Below are positions 11,837 to 24,200 of a stretch of DNA of 64,000 nucleotides, piece by piece (positions within the stretch are counted from its first letter, which is position 1; each line of letters begins with the position of its first letter). The position numbers were made by a program, and so were the translations under genes. This DNA comes from Aspidapion aeneum (taxonomy: Eukaryota > Arthropoda > Insecta > Coleoptera > Brentidae). The stretch lies in the NCBI GenBank assembly GCA_963576565.1, contig OY755045.1:36724667-36788666 (forward strand). Direction: 5' to 3'. Below the pieces are notes generated by a model. It made no database searches. It had not been told where the DNA came from and saw only the letters and a program-made list of their open reading frames with translations.

Positions 11837-12675
11837 ATGTTTTCACTTAAAAGTGTTTTAATAGCAGAGTAATAAACTCGTTGCCATCTAGAATTTTTGT
11901 TTTAAATTGAGTTCGTTAATTTGCCCCGTTCGTCTTCATGCCCCGCTCTCCCCTACCTATATATATATTTGATAGTTTTTAGGTATTTTCATGTGAGTGT
12001 CTAGTGCGGGGAATTGCCCCCTTCCCCCAAAACCCAAACTATTCTCAGTTTTGGCACACAGAATACACCTTGTCGCAATGCAAAAACTTTTTTAAAATTA
12101 GTCGTCAATATTTCCCCCGCGCCCCTCCAAATGAAAGTCGAAGCCAACCACTGTAGGTATATCTAACACCATGTATAATTTTAGAAGTTTATATTAATGC
12201 ACCGCCCCCTTAACTTATCAAGCCTCCTACCTTGAATGCAACAGTTTTAAAGGCTGATAAATCTAAAGTTTTATGTATTTTGAAAACATAGAAAATGTAG
12301 GCTGACAAGAAAATAATGGAACTGTCAGCCTTCGACAGTGTTGTATTTCAAAGAAGGATCGGGCTTGTTAATTTGAGGGGGCTGTGATTAATGCTATGAT
12401 AAACTAATAAATTTAATTAGCTTTCTCGTAACACATTTATTAAATAACAAAAAGCTTTTTTAAACAATTATTTTTTAAATATTGCTGTGATTGCTAATAA
12501 ATTATTATTGATGCTATTAACCAGATAATTCACTCGAATTTACAAACCTTCTCTGTTGGATAGCGGATATCCCGCTGAGTAGCAATTTCTCAAATAACGC
12601 TCTTATTCCAGATGGCGTTTGTCAAGAAAACTGTCAAACATTTTACTTAATTTGATTGTTAGTCATGCACCTGGG

Positions 12676-12756
12676 TAGGGAACAATTCGCCGCGGTCAAT
12701 TCGCCGTGGGAACAATTCGCCGCCGGCGGATTTGTCGCGGGAACAATTCTCCACAA
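12676..12756. repeat. Short tandem repeat 'gggaacaattcgccgc'
   Basis: Four imperfect units of about 16-20 bp built on gaacaattcgccg, GC-rich within AT-rich surroundings. No coding or regulatory role is apparent. Confidence 0.7.
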
Positions 12757-12970
12757 GAATTTTTGTTTAATTTTTATTTAATTATAACTTATTTTTTCTT
12801 AAATCATAGCTCTATCTTAAGAGATAAAATCTGTGGGATTAAGGGTTTTTTCAATTTTTTTTAGTTATTAGGGTTTTCGTTTATAGCATAGGGGGAGAGG
12901 TGGGTTTTATCATCGAAGAAATATGTTATTTATTCCATGGTTTTATGTAACTTCTGAATAGCAATCGAAG

Positions 12971-13095
12971 CAGGGTTGGATGGGACAGGCGAGCAACCGG
13001 GCAGATGCCCGGTGAATGGGCCGATACAATTTAGGGCCAGTTGAGCTGCAGGCCCGATGTACCTATTCCAAATTATTAATATTTATTTTTGTGTA
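12971..13095. mobile_element. Fragment of the hAT-type family at 5203-8450
   Basis: cagggttggatgggacagg, then caaccgggcagatgcccgg and aggcccgatgtacctattcc, align with the first 125 bp of the element at 5203. The rest of the element is absent. Confidence 0.75.
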
Positions 13096-13894
13096 TTTTC
13101 CTTAGTGTTTAGAATATTTTTACAACCTGAAAGGCCTGCCATTAAATTACTTAACGCTCTAGGAAGGGATAGGAGAGGTTTGGCCTTGCGTTACACTCAA
13201 TGTTTTTTAATGTGTTTATTCTTGAAAATGCGTTACAAGGGGGAGGGGGGTCAAAAATCCAGAATTTTTTCGTTACGTAATTTAAGGTTGTTTCCCAAGT
13301 GCTTTTCAGGTGTTTCCAGTTCCAGATCAGCATTGGCATGCATTTGCCCCAAAAACATTCAAATAAAGGGTTCCTTAAATTTCTTTGATTTGCCCCAACG
13401 ATTTGGTTTTTCAGTGTTACGAACAAAGCATAACCAGTACAATTTTTCTATTAATGTAGCAAAAGTTAAAAGCAAAAGTTTGTGAAAAAACATGGAAAAA
13501 ATGGCAATCTTGGATTTATGACACACAGGCGGTCTTACTGAAGTTTGAGGGATACACCTGGAGTCGATTTGGGGCAGTCTAAAACTTCCATCTTCAATTT
13601 TTTTTTGGGTAAAAAAATGTTGCTTTTTTTTAGAATTTACCAAAAAATCAATAACTTCGTTCAGTTTTGAAATATAGAGCTCATTTCTTCTTTATATTAA
13701 TTGATGGTGATTTCGTCAACAAAAAACGTATACCTAATAAATAGTTTTTCTGTAAAACTAATTTAGCAAAAGTAATTATCCAAAGTTTGTGAAAAAACAT
13801 TAAAACAGCCGCTTCTTAGATTTATGACGTTACACACGTTTTCCTACTCAAATTAGAGGCAAACATCAATTAACAATAGAGAATTATTAAAATA

Positions 13895-14143
13895 CAGCCA
13901 GGCTATAATTGTGCCAGGCACTATTTTGACACATTCACATTGAAAACTGACAGTTGAACCTTCAAAATTGACATGTACCGAAGTCGCATTTAAATAACTT
14001 TCGCCGTTTATTTTCAATTAATAAAAGAAGGCACTATTTATTCTGGTTCATATAGTAAACAAAGGCCGTGAGTTGAAAGATCACAGCTGATACCCTAATG
14101 TGAAGGTGTCAAAATTGTGCCTGGCACTATTATAGTCTGGCTA
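13895..14143. mobile_element. MITE with TA target site, 249 bp
   Basis: Inverted arms of about 50 bp begin cagccaggctataat on the left and, inverted, tagccagactataat on the right. TA lies on both sides. The size and TA site fit a Tc1/mariner-type MITE. Confidence 0.7.
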
Positions 14144-14534
14144 TATTTCTTCTCTAATCGATCTAGAATAGTTTTAAAAACTATCCCACGATTCACATTG
14201 AACACGATTTTTGATATAATCCACTCAACTAACAAGGATTCTGTTTGTTATTTTAAAATCTACTATATAGCAATGATTACACAACTTACATCTTTGTGAC
14301 CATTGTATATAGTGGCTTATAGCAACAAAAATGTGTGGAAAAGGCGACATATGATTACGGTCCGTTTTTTCCGAAAAAGTATATCACCGTGTAGATTTTT
14401 ATTATCATTTTGTATGTCCTAAGGGTAGTGCTCATAGCTAGATATCTCAAAAACTCCATGCCTGCTATAAACAAAAACAAAAAAAATTAAATCCTGTATC
14501 TCAAAAGTTAATCGTTTGGAGACCTATGTTTATA

Positions 14535-14726
14535 CAGTCGAACCTCTATAACTCGAACTTAAAGGGACAACCAAAACAGTTCGAGTTATGGAGAGTTCGA
14601 GTTATAGAAATGCGAGTTAAAGAGGTTAAAAATTAAAATACATATAAAAAGTGCAGGGACCACTTAAAAGGTTCGAGTTATAGAGAGGTTCGAGTTATAG
14701 AGGTACGAGTTAGAGAGGTTCGACTG
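14535..14726. mobile_element. MITE with 'cagtcgaacctctataactc' ends, 192 bp
   Basis: The termini cagtcgaacctctataactc and gagaggttcgactg are inverted repeats flanked by TA. The word ttcgagttatagag is repeated through the interior in both orientations. It is a sibling of 28713-28897. The TA target and terminal motif fit the pogo/Tigger branch of Tc1/mariner, an assignment made from motif alone. Confidence 0.8.
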
Positions 14727-14814
14727 TATATACCTTCTCTTTTAAAATTACTTAAGGAATTCAACTCTAAAATTCTGGTATTTAATTTTAAAACACCCTG
14801 TATAAAGTGCGAGT

Positions 14815-15133
14815 CTTTAAACTTTCCAACGCCACATGTGGCGCCCTCTTCGGACTGGTGTTGTAAGCGGCAACTGGAGCGGCGCCGGCATTGAATCTTT
14901 ACGGACCATGGGATTGGCAGTGGTCTAACGAAAGATGGCGCTTTTTGTTTTCATTTGTCAAACTTGTCAGAAATTTGTTTTCTTTTTGATATACAAAATT
15001 TATTGTTTTAGGTGTTTATTATAACTAATTTAAACATGGGTTAGACCTGAATTAACCGATAATTAATTTAGATAATGCCATGAGCAATAATATGTTTGTG
15101 ATTCTGTGTTAATTTACAATATTTTGTTTAAAA
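14815..15133 (+). promoter_or_regulatory. Probable promoter/5' UTR region of the unrecognised gene
   Basis: A relatively GC- and CpG-rich patch (gccacatgtggcgccctc, agcggcgccggcattg) sits 150-300 bp before the proposed start codon in otherwise AT-rich DNA. No TATA box is obvious. The assignment is inferred from position and composition; another unrecognised repeat could look the same. Confidence 0.3.
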
Positions 15134-15141
15134 ATGGAGAG
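15134..15141 (+). CDS. Exon 1 (start codon) of the unrecognised gene
   Basis: The sequence aaaATGGAGAG is followed by a strong donor, gtaagt, at 15142. It has A at -3 and G at +4 of the start. It ends two bases into an Arg codon, exactly the phase the exon at 22783 needs. The exon is only 8 coding bases, so it rests on the donor, the start context and the phase; a different upstream start cannot be excluded. Confidence 0.5.
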
Positions 15142-18100
15142 GTAAGTTTAGGGATAATTTCCATCACTTTTTAAACATAACATGATCTGTTATACAAGGA
15201 ATTAAACACTCAAAAAATAGCCTATTCAAGGTTAAGCAATGCAAATTAATTTATTATTAAAGGCCCCTTGACTTGGTGCATGACTCCCTGCCAATATTTA
15301 AAATATAAAAATGTTGGTGAAATTGTTGTCTTCAAAAAAATCTTTTTTTTTTGTTTGACATTATGCATGGCCATGCATGGATTCCCCAGAATCTAGGCCA
15401 CTTGACATGGTGCATGACAATAAAATTTGCAGGCAAATGTATGAAATTTGCATGCAGTACAAATCCAGCTGATTGTTGCAGGCAATCCATTTTTATCGGT
15501 CCGGTGCCATTTTTTTGCATGCAAACTGTACTTGCATGCAAACTGGCGAATTTTTACCTAGATTCTGGGGAATCAATGCATGGCCATGCACAATGTCAAA
15601 CGAAAAGAAGATTTTTTGCAGGCAACAATTTGACTGAAATTTTTTGCTTGCAAATATTTGCAGCGTTTCATGCACCATGTCAAGCAGCCTTTAAGGCCAC
15701 TTGACATGGTGCATGACAATAAAATTTGCAGACAAATGCATGAAATTTTGCCTGCAACAATCAGCTGGATTTGTATTGTGCATTCACCTGGGCAAAATTT
15801 CATGCATCAGAAATAATAATTAGACTTTGTTGCACCACTGTGAATAACTTATTAATCTAGACAGATATCACTGAAATTGTTATTTAGGATTTCGTCAACC
15901 AAATAGCAAGCCTTTTGTATTAAGTATTTTTTTATGATTCTGTGAGCAGCTTTGGGAGGAAGATCCCTTAGTTGTGAGGGTAAATTATGGAAAGTCCCAG
16001 TATCAAAAAAAAACAACCCTGATCCTGCTTTGAATTGCTAGTTTCGGAGGCTGATAGATCTACAATTTGGATTACAGTTACAATATTTTGAACACAAAAA
16101 AACACAGGCTGACAAGAAAATAATGGAAATGTTTGCCTTTGACAGTGTTGTAATTCAAAAAAGGATCAAGCTTGTTAATTTGAGGTGGCTGTTGTACTGC
16201 ACATGCACCTGGGCAAAATGTCATGTCATTTGAATGCAAATTTTATTGTAATGCACCTGCATGCACCATGTCAAGAGGCCTTTAATAGAAACTTAAAATC
16301 CAATATTCAGTAATTATCAAACTAGAAACATTAATGACATTCATTAAAGTATCATGATGTAAGAAAAATTATTGGACTTTCTAATCCCATAATAAATGCA
16401 GCAAATAGAGTTGTGTTGAGTTGCAACTTGGACCTATTTAATAGGTATATCATAAAGAAAAAAAATTAAGTTGGCAAAATTTAAGATTATTGTTTTAAAT
16501 TGTATATGTTACCATAGTTTGGCTAATAATGCATATCTTTGAGCCAAAGTGTTAAGCCTAAATCATTTATTGTTCTAATCTGCAGAGTTTTTTATGTGCT
16601 GTGTGAAAAAAAATATGCCACTTTAGTCACACTTAGTATGTAGGTATGTGGGCAAAATAGATTTATATGTGGTCTCAGTGCATGGAGGTCCAGTAGGGCC
16701 TGCCACCACTTTTGAATACATACATACATACATAGTTCTACTTTACATTAAGCTTGTTTTATATAGAAATTCTTGAGGCCAGAATTTTAATGCGCTGATT
16801 CGAGGATATGTGTGTATATTTTTTTTTTTAATTTTTTATACCAAATGTAACACTTTTAAAAAAAACCTGTTTTATTTGGGTGTATTTTGACCTATTTTAG
16901 CAATATCGTCGTGACGTCTGGCCATGTGTGTGTATGTCTGTCTGTAACGCGATAGTTCCTAAACCGCTAAATCGATTTTCATAAGATTTTTGTGAAAAAA
17001 AGTGTTTGCTACAGCAAGCTGATTTGATTTTGTTCAAAAACCATTGATACTAGTAGAACATATTTTTCTCAATAATTTGTGTTATAACCAAAAACTTCAT
17101 AGCTTTTGTTTCTGATATATTTACAAAAAATGTTTTCAAGCCTGATTAGTGACTACTCCAAATTAAGTTGATTTCACTAAGTTACTGTCCATGGTGCAGC
17201 ACAAAATTTGGTACAGTAACTAAGGATATTGCCTTAAATTGCCATACTTTAAAAAACATTTAGATTTGTTAGAAATAGTTCAATGTAGATTGAACTAGAC
17301 TAAACACACCTGAACATTAAAAGAAAGAATATATGAAGAAAGATTAGCTAAATTAGCCCTTACCTCACTGACTAAAAGAAGGTGAAGAGGCGAGTTAATT
17401 GAGACATTTAAGATTCTAAAAGGTCACTACAACTGTGATATTGATTTCTTCTCCAGAAACCGCAATACAAACTTGCAAGGAAACTCACTAAAACTGAATA
17501 CTTGGAGCTGGAGAAGACTCTTTTGTAAAAACGTTCTCTATAATAGATAGAGTCGTTAACGATTGGAATAGACTTTCAGAGAACATTATCAAATATTCAA
17601 CCATAAACACCTTTAAGAATAAACCAGATCAGTATAGTGAGATAAAAAAAAAATGGTGTGTGCTTAAGGCCACACGGCAGAAGTGTAAACTTCAACAAGC
17701 CGAAATTAAGAATATGAAATACAAGATTGTTTGCGTTGTATATTGACAAAGTAATATACAAAGTAATAACATTTACATAATTATAATTGGGTATAAATTA
17801 CTCTGGTAAATTTTGCTCTGAGTGGCCTTCATCTGCATCATCATATCGCTCTGCTGACTGTTCCCCTCACAGTTAGTCGACTCGAGCGGACTTCACCCGA
17901 ATGAGCGTTACACAGCCGAGCGTGACGGCTCAGTTCAATTCAGTACCCACAAAAAGTGCTAAACGCGCCTAAAGAAGATTACACTTCAAAAATAGTGACA
18001 ATATAGTAGTGACAATCGGAACCGGAACTAAAGAAAACCAGTAAATCGGACTACCGTCTAACTGCAAATAATATGTATACCGACGGATCCAAAATGCCTT

Positions 18101-21100
18101 CTGGCGTTGGATCTGGAGTTGTTAGTATTCAACAAAAAGTCGAAATTAAACATAGTCTCGGCCAATTGGCTACTATATTTCAGGCCGAACTCGTAGCCAT
18201 TGAACTGTGTGCCCGGTGGATTACTGACCACGAATGGACCAACAGGACAATAAAAATCTTCTCCGACAGTCAAGCAGCCTTAAGAGCGCTTGATTCGTAT
18301 ACGGTCTCATCGAGAACCGTGAGGAGCTGTAAGGATTCGCTGAATGCGCTTGGTAGCGCTAACAATGTGTCATTAGTATGGATACCAGGGCATTCTGGGC
18401 ACGAGGGAAATGAGGCTGCAGACCTAGCAGCGAGGGAAGCGGCATCTGCCCAATTTATCGGCCCCGAGCCAGCCCTGGGGATATACAATGCTGCTAAATT
18501 AACCATATTAAAATGGATGGAGAATAGCTTCCAACAATACTGGATAAATATACTAGAACTGGCTCACTCTAAAGAGTTCATTAAAGGACCTTGTAGAAAC
18601 AGAGCCAGGAACATTATTGGACTTACCAGACAGGAGATACGTATAGTGACTGGTCTTTTTACGGGTAACTGTCGACTGAATGTACCCATGCACAGAATGG
18701 GACTAACAGAAGAGACTGAATGTAGACTCTGTATGGAGGATGACGAAACAGTCAGACATGTGCTGTGCGAATATCCGGCTATTGCACGTTTACGTCAGAA
18801 TACTTTCGGTAAACCTTAGATCGACTTAGAAGATCTGAACAGTGTCTCACCCAAACTGATAGCTGGCCTTTTTGGAGGATTAGGCATACAGTGGTGAGAA
18901 ACCACTCAAAAATGAGCCACAATAGACCCACTGGTGGTCACAGTGGAAGGGCTGCAAGGCCCACTCACTTATGAATCATCATCATCAATTAACTGCAAAT
19001 AATGGGCGGCAGGGTTGTGCGACCGTAGAAGGTACCAGGTTCGCGAATCGAACAACGATGCAAAAACAAAAACTGGTTCGTCGCCTTGCCGCAAACTTTC
19101 TTTTCAGCGTTCAACAGTCGTCATCGAATTAGCGTGCATATAGGCAGGTGTAGTCCAAGAGCCGACACGCAGCCAGCCGACGAACCAGGAATAATAGCCC
19201 AGGAGCCTGCTATAAGTGCTATATAGTCGGTACCACGATGGCGCTAGCATAAATATCCTCAACTCACGACGACCACGACTGTTGCGCTGAAAAGGAAATA
19301 AATCTATCATCTATAACCAAGTTCTGCTGGGACGATAGCGATGTTGGATAGAGGCAAGTCTAACATGTATCAGGACCAACGATTATAAACACACAGGATT
19401 GCTTATTTCCATTTAACTCTATGTGAGCGTCGCTCAGCGACACGAACAGTGTCTGCTTACGTCACCAGCGGACAAGTTGCTTTTTTTGTATTGAGAGTTC
19501 GTGTGATTTTAAGGGTTTTTTTGCGTTTTTTCATTTATTTGACGGTGTGGTTGACTATTTAGGAGGTAAATCTGAGGGCACGGCAATGCCTGGCCTAGTT
19601 CACGCGCCGTACCATCTTTTCTTGAAACATTTCAGCCGATATTTGACCTATCTAAAACTCTACTTCGGAATGAGCTACAAATCTCAAACTTTGCACAGTC
19701 GTAGATCTCCATGAAGTTAACAATCATGTTTAGTTTCATGGAATTCCCAAAAGTACTGAAGTAGTTACGAAACTTCAAAAAACGTCGAAATTGTCACTCA
19801 CTCACTCACTCATGTATAGATCATCAAAATTCTACTGTACTTCCAGACATGCTACAAAGCTGAAATTTCGCAGACTGATAGAAATTATGACCAAACCCCT
19901 GGAAAAAATAAAAAAACCCCAAAATTTTAATTTTCTTCCCTCCCCTATACATGTAAAGTTATGTAAAAGTAACATTGCCCACTTCCAGATATGGCAGACT
20001 GATAGGAACTATGATAAAACTATAGAAAAAAATGAAAACACCCCAAAATTCTAATTTACTTCCCTCCCCTATAAATGTAAAGTTGTGTAAAAGTAACATT
20101 GTCAACTTCCAGAAACGCTCGAGAGCTGAGATTTGGAAGACTGATAGGAACTATGGTAAAACTATAGGAAAAAGTTTAAAAACAATAAGATTTTAATTTA
20201 CTTTCCTTCCCTATAAATGTAAAGTTATGTAAAATTAACATTGCCTACTTCCGGGAACACTAGAGAGCTGAGCTTTAGAAGGCTGGTAAGAACTATGATA
20301 AAACCATAGGAAAATATAAAAAACTCAACATTTTTAATAAGGCATTGCAAAAGTTTTGAACAATATCCCGTATATTTTACTACTTTAAAACTTAAATATT
20401 ATCCAAATCCTTTAAAAAAGCAGTGAAATCATAACAAAAACATTTCATGTAAAAAAAGCCAAGTACGCGAAAGTGGTATTCCGTAAAAAGAATTGAGATA
20501 AAAGTAAAGCCAAGTTCTACAATACAAATTTCAAAATAAATGGTTCTTACTAGTTTGGAAAGGTTTTTCTAAAGTAGTAAAGTTATGTAAATTAGCATTG
20601 TCCACTTCCAGAAACGCTAGAGAGCTGAGCTTTGGAAGACTGATAGGAACTATGGTAAAACTATAGGAAAAAGTTTAAAAACAATAAGATTTTAATTTAC
20701 TTTCCTTCCCTATAAATGTAAAGTTATGTAAAATTAACATTGCCTACTTCCGGGAACACTAGAGAGCTGAGCTTTAGAAGGCTGGTAAGAACTATGATAA
20801 AACCATAGGAAAATATAAAAAACTCAACATTTTTAATAAGGCATTGCAAAAGTTTTGAACAATATCCCGTATATTTTACTACTTTAAAACTTAAATATTA
20901 TCCAAATCCTTTAAAAAAGCAGTGAAATCATAACAAAAACATTTCATGTAAAAAAAGCCAAGTACGCGAAAGTGGTATTCCGTAAAAAGAATTGAGATAA
21001 AAGTAAAGCCAAGTTCTACAATACAAATTTCAAAATAAATGGTTCTTACTAGTTTGGAAAGGTTTTTCTAAAGTTGGCTATTACATCTGCAAATGAGTAG

Positions 21101-21179
21101 CAAAGTTTAAAAAAATATTTCCAAGCACATTAATTTATTGTTGAAATAGAAGCTTTGTGTTCCCTCTTTCAGTGTAGAA

Positions 21180-21244
<65 letters not shown>

Positions 21245-24200
21245 TTTTATATTATTATATTTATATAAACTTTTAATTTTTTTTGGATTTTTGGTAATTA
21301 TGCCGCAAACGTACTTCGTTTATTAAACTGATTATTGGAAAGTTTATTTTGTAGACAGTTTCTGCAAGTTTAGTTTCAGTTTTTTTCTTAAGTTTTTTTA
21401 GTCTCTTTATAGAAGTTTTCAGAAACATGTTACAGGAGAAGGAGTGAAAACGGGCGCTGGGTGGGATAAAAACAACTCATAACACAAACAATGTAAATCA
21501 TTTGAAAAAAATCTTATGAAAATCAATTGATTTAAAGCATAAGAAGTTGAAAAGCACATCTTATTTGGCTGTTTTCTCCAACAACTGACTGGTTTTTGAT
21601 ATAATAATATAATAAATATTGCAATTTTAGATCTGAAATATCAAATAAATACCTTTTTGTTACTACATAATATAAGTGTATTTTATTATATCCGCAACAA
21701 AAACAATAAATTATACATCTAATGATTTAAATTGATTAAACTTTTAGAAAAAATCCTACTTCTATTCTAAAACTTTCAACTATTTAAAAAAGAAACTCCG
21801 TCACATATCGTCTGGTAGGAAATTTCAGCTCTCAGAGCAAACTCTTGATTTATCAAATCATTTGTCAATTGTTTTGAATGAATGAAATTATTAATTATAT
21901 TTACTATCACAAATAAAAAATTTGTTTGCAAATAAGCAAGAAAAAAGCAGGAAAAACTCACGATTGCAATGTGTATTAAATGAAGCGCGCTGAGCAGAGG
22001 TCCACTAGTGACGTAAGCAAGGCGCCGCCTACCGCTGAAAGATTGGAGCTAATAAGCAATCCTGTGTGTTTATAATCGTTGTATCAGGACCACCTTTCGA
22101 AAGGGGTGTAAAAGCGTGGGTCCACTGTGTATACTTGCTACACAGTATAAAGATCCCTGCCCTTGACAAAACTGTGTCAGGCAAAATTAATGCCTCTTAG
22201 AGAAAGAAAACTTGCATCCCAAGGGGCACGTGCTACAGTTTGGTATATGGTGTATGGACAAATCGGGTTTTGTGCCTAGTCGCTAGACCAAAAATGGTTT
22301 CTCCACCACTGGTACTGCAAATAATAATATACTAGCATACTGAAAAATATCGACAATCAAAACTCAGGTACAGTGGCAGAAATAAGATTTTCTGAATAAA
22401 AAAAAATCCTGGTTATTTTATTAATTTGTCTTACTGTTTGTGTCACACCACGAAATAGGTAAATCAGACAAATAGTTTAGTTCACAGTCCCAAAAAGTGG
22501 GGGGGCCGGGCATCCCTCGCTACCCCGAGGCTTCTTCGCGGGCCCAAACCCAGTTTATCAGTTTATAAATTTGCGGGGTATTTTTTTCTCTAAAAATTTA
22601 TGTTTTACAAATATAAGCAAAAATAGTTTTTAAATATACACTTACAGACGAAGGTTGGGTTCAATATTTTTGTTTTAGTTTAGGCTGGTTTATCTAATTT
22701 CAGATAGGGAAATGTTTAATTTTTAAGCATGGCAATTTAAAAAGGCCCTTACTATACCAAATTTTTTTTTTTTTTTACTTAGGGAACCACACCAAGCAGG
22801 TTTTGGTGCTCCTTCAAACTCAGAGCAAAGTGACTCATCCAACTCGGAGACCAAAGAGACTCGTCAGGACGAGCCTCAACCGCCTTTAAGTCCAAATGCT
22901 CTCAAGGTGGCAGCCGCGGATTGCCTAAATAGCTGGATCTATTATCTGCAAGTTAGTAACAACCAGACCAGAAACGTAAACTTTTATCCCCAGCAATTTT
23001 TTTTTCATGGCTAAGCAGGTATAGAAAGGTTTCGTTTGTCTTGTATTTTTCCGTGGACACCTGTACAGGGTGGGCCAAATTTGATGTTTTTTGCTCGTTT
23101 TAGGTATTTCTAGCCGAGATACACAAAAACGAGTGGACATGTCCTGGGCTCGATTTTCGAGACGTCTTGAAATATCAAAACCGCTTCTTGATAAACCTTG
23201 TAGTTTTTTAGCTACAAGGGGTTTTGAAAAGTCTGCATTTATGGAGTTGGCCTATAACTTTTTTATTTATGAAAATTTCATTTTGGTGTAAGATGCTTTT
23301 TCACAGGTTTTTTTATGAAGAATCCAACTGTCTACTAATTTCTATCTGTCACTTTTAGTTTTTGAGATATTAAAAATGTTTAAATTTTCTTATGGAATGA
23401 CTAATTTTTTGTTTTGAGAACTAAGTCAAATTTTCTGTTTAACGATATGTCATAAATGACAGTTTATTATGACATATCGTTAAACAGAAAATTTGACGTA
23501 GATTTCGAAACAAAAACAAAAAATGAGTTATTCCTTAAAAAAAATTAAAATTTTTTGTAATATATCAAAAACTAACATTGACGCATAAAATTTAGTTTGA
23601 CAGTTGGGTTCTCCATAAAAAAACCTGCAAAAAAGCATCTGACACCAAAATGAAATTTTCATAAATAAAAAAGTTATAGGCCACCTCCATAAATGCAGAC
23701 TTTTCAAAATCCCCTTGTAGCTAAAAAACAACCGGTTATCAAGAAGCGGTTTTGATATTTGAAGACGTCTCGAAAATCGAGCCCAGGACATGTCCACTCG
23801 TTTTTGTGTATCTCAGCAAGAAATACCTAAAACCAGCAAAAAACATCGAATTTGGCCCACCCTGTACACCCACGGGGGTCCAAGATCTAATGGACACCTA
23901 TTAAGTGTCGACAGTTAACTGTTTCGTCCTTAAGGGACTCTTCAGAACACTGCATGGTCAATGTGACACCTTTGTAAAGCTAGATCATCATATTACGATA
24001 TTGGTAAGAGAAATGACAAATAATGCCTGCGATACCGTGTGCTTTTTACGAAAGTGGCGACGTCTACCGAATACAAAAGCATACAGTAGACTCGCGCTAG
24101 TGTGAACACGAAAAAAATCTGCACGTTCATACCATGGAGACTGTTCACACTACGGAAAGTCTATTCTAAAACCGAAATATTATTGGTAAGATATAATAAA

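Larger units (their letters stand above)
10017..11953. mobile_element. Outer inverted-repeat element, 1.9 kb
   Basis: The left end gggagagtggggca is inverted at the right end as tgccccgctctccc. Two further elements are nested inside (10227-11043 and 11663-11836). The intervening open frames (up to 97 codons) show no recognisable protein. Confidence 0.6.
19378..22080. mobile_element. Non-autonomous DNA transposon with 11-bp target duplication, 2.7 kb
   Basis: A perfect terminal inverted repeat of 30 bp starts aacgattataaacacacagg at 19378 and in inverse at 22080. The flanks carry an 11-bp direct repeat, gtatcaggacc (19367-19377 and 22081-22091). That length is closest to Mutator-like elements (usually 8-11 bp). 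No transposase frame is present. The interior is made of tandem repeats (19800-21075) and a long (AT)n run. Confidence 0.85.

Noticed and set aside
15332..15803. Several overlapping open frames on both strands
   Set aside because: All lie in a self-complementary transposon; the mirrored frames are products of the symmetry.
23091..23797. Similar peptides on opposite strands (DMSWARFSRRL...)
   Set aside because: They are the two arms of one foldback element.
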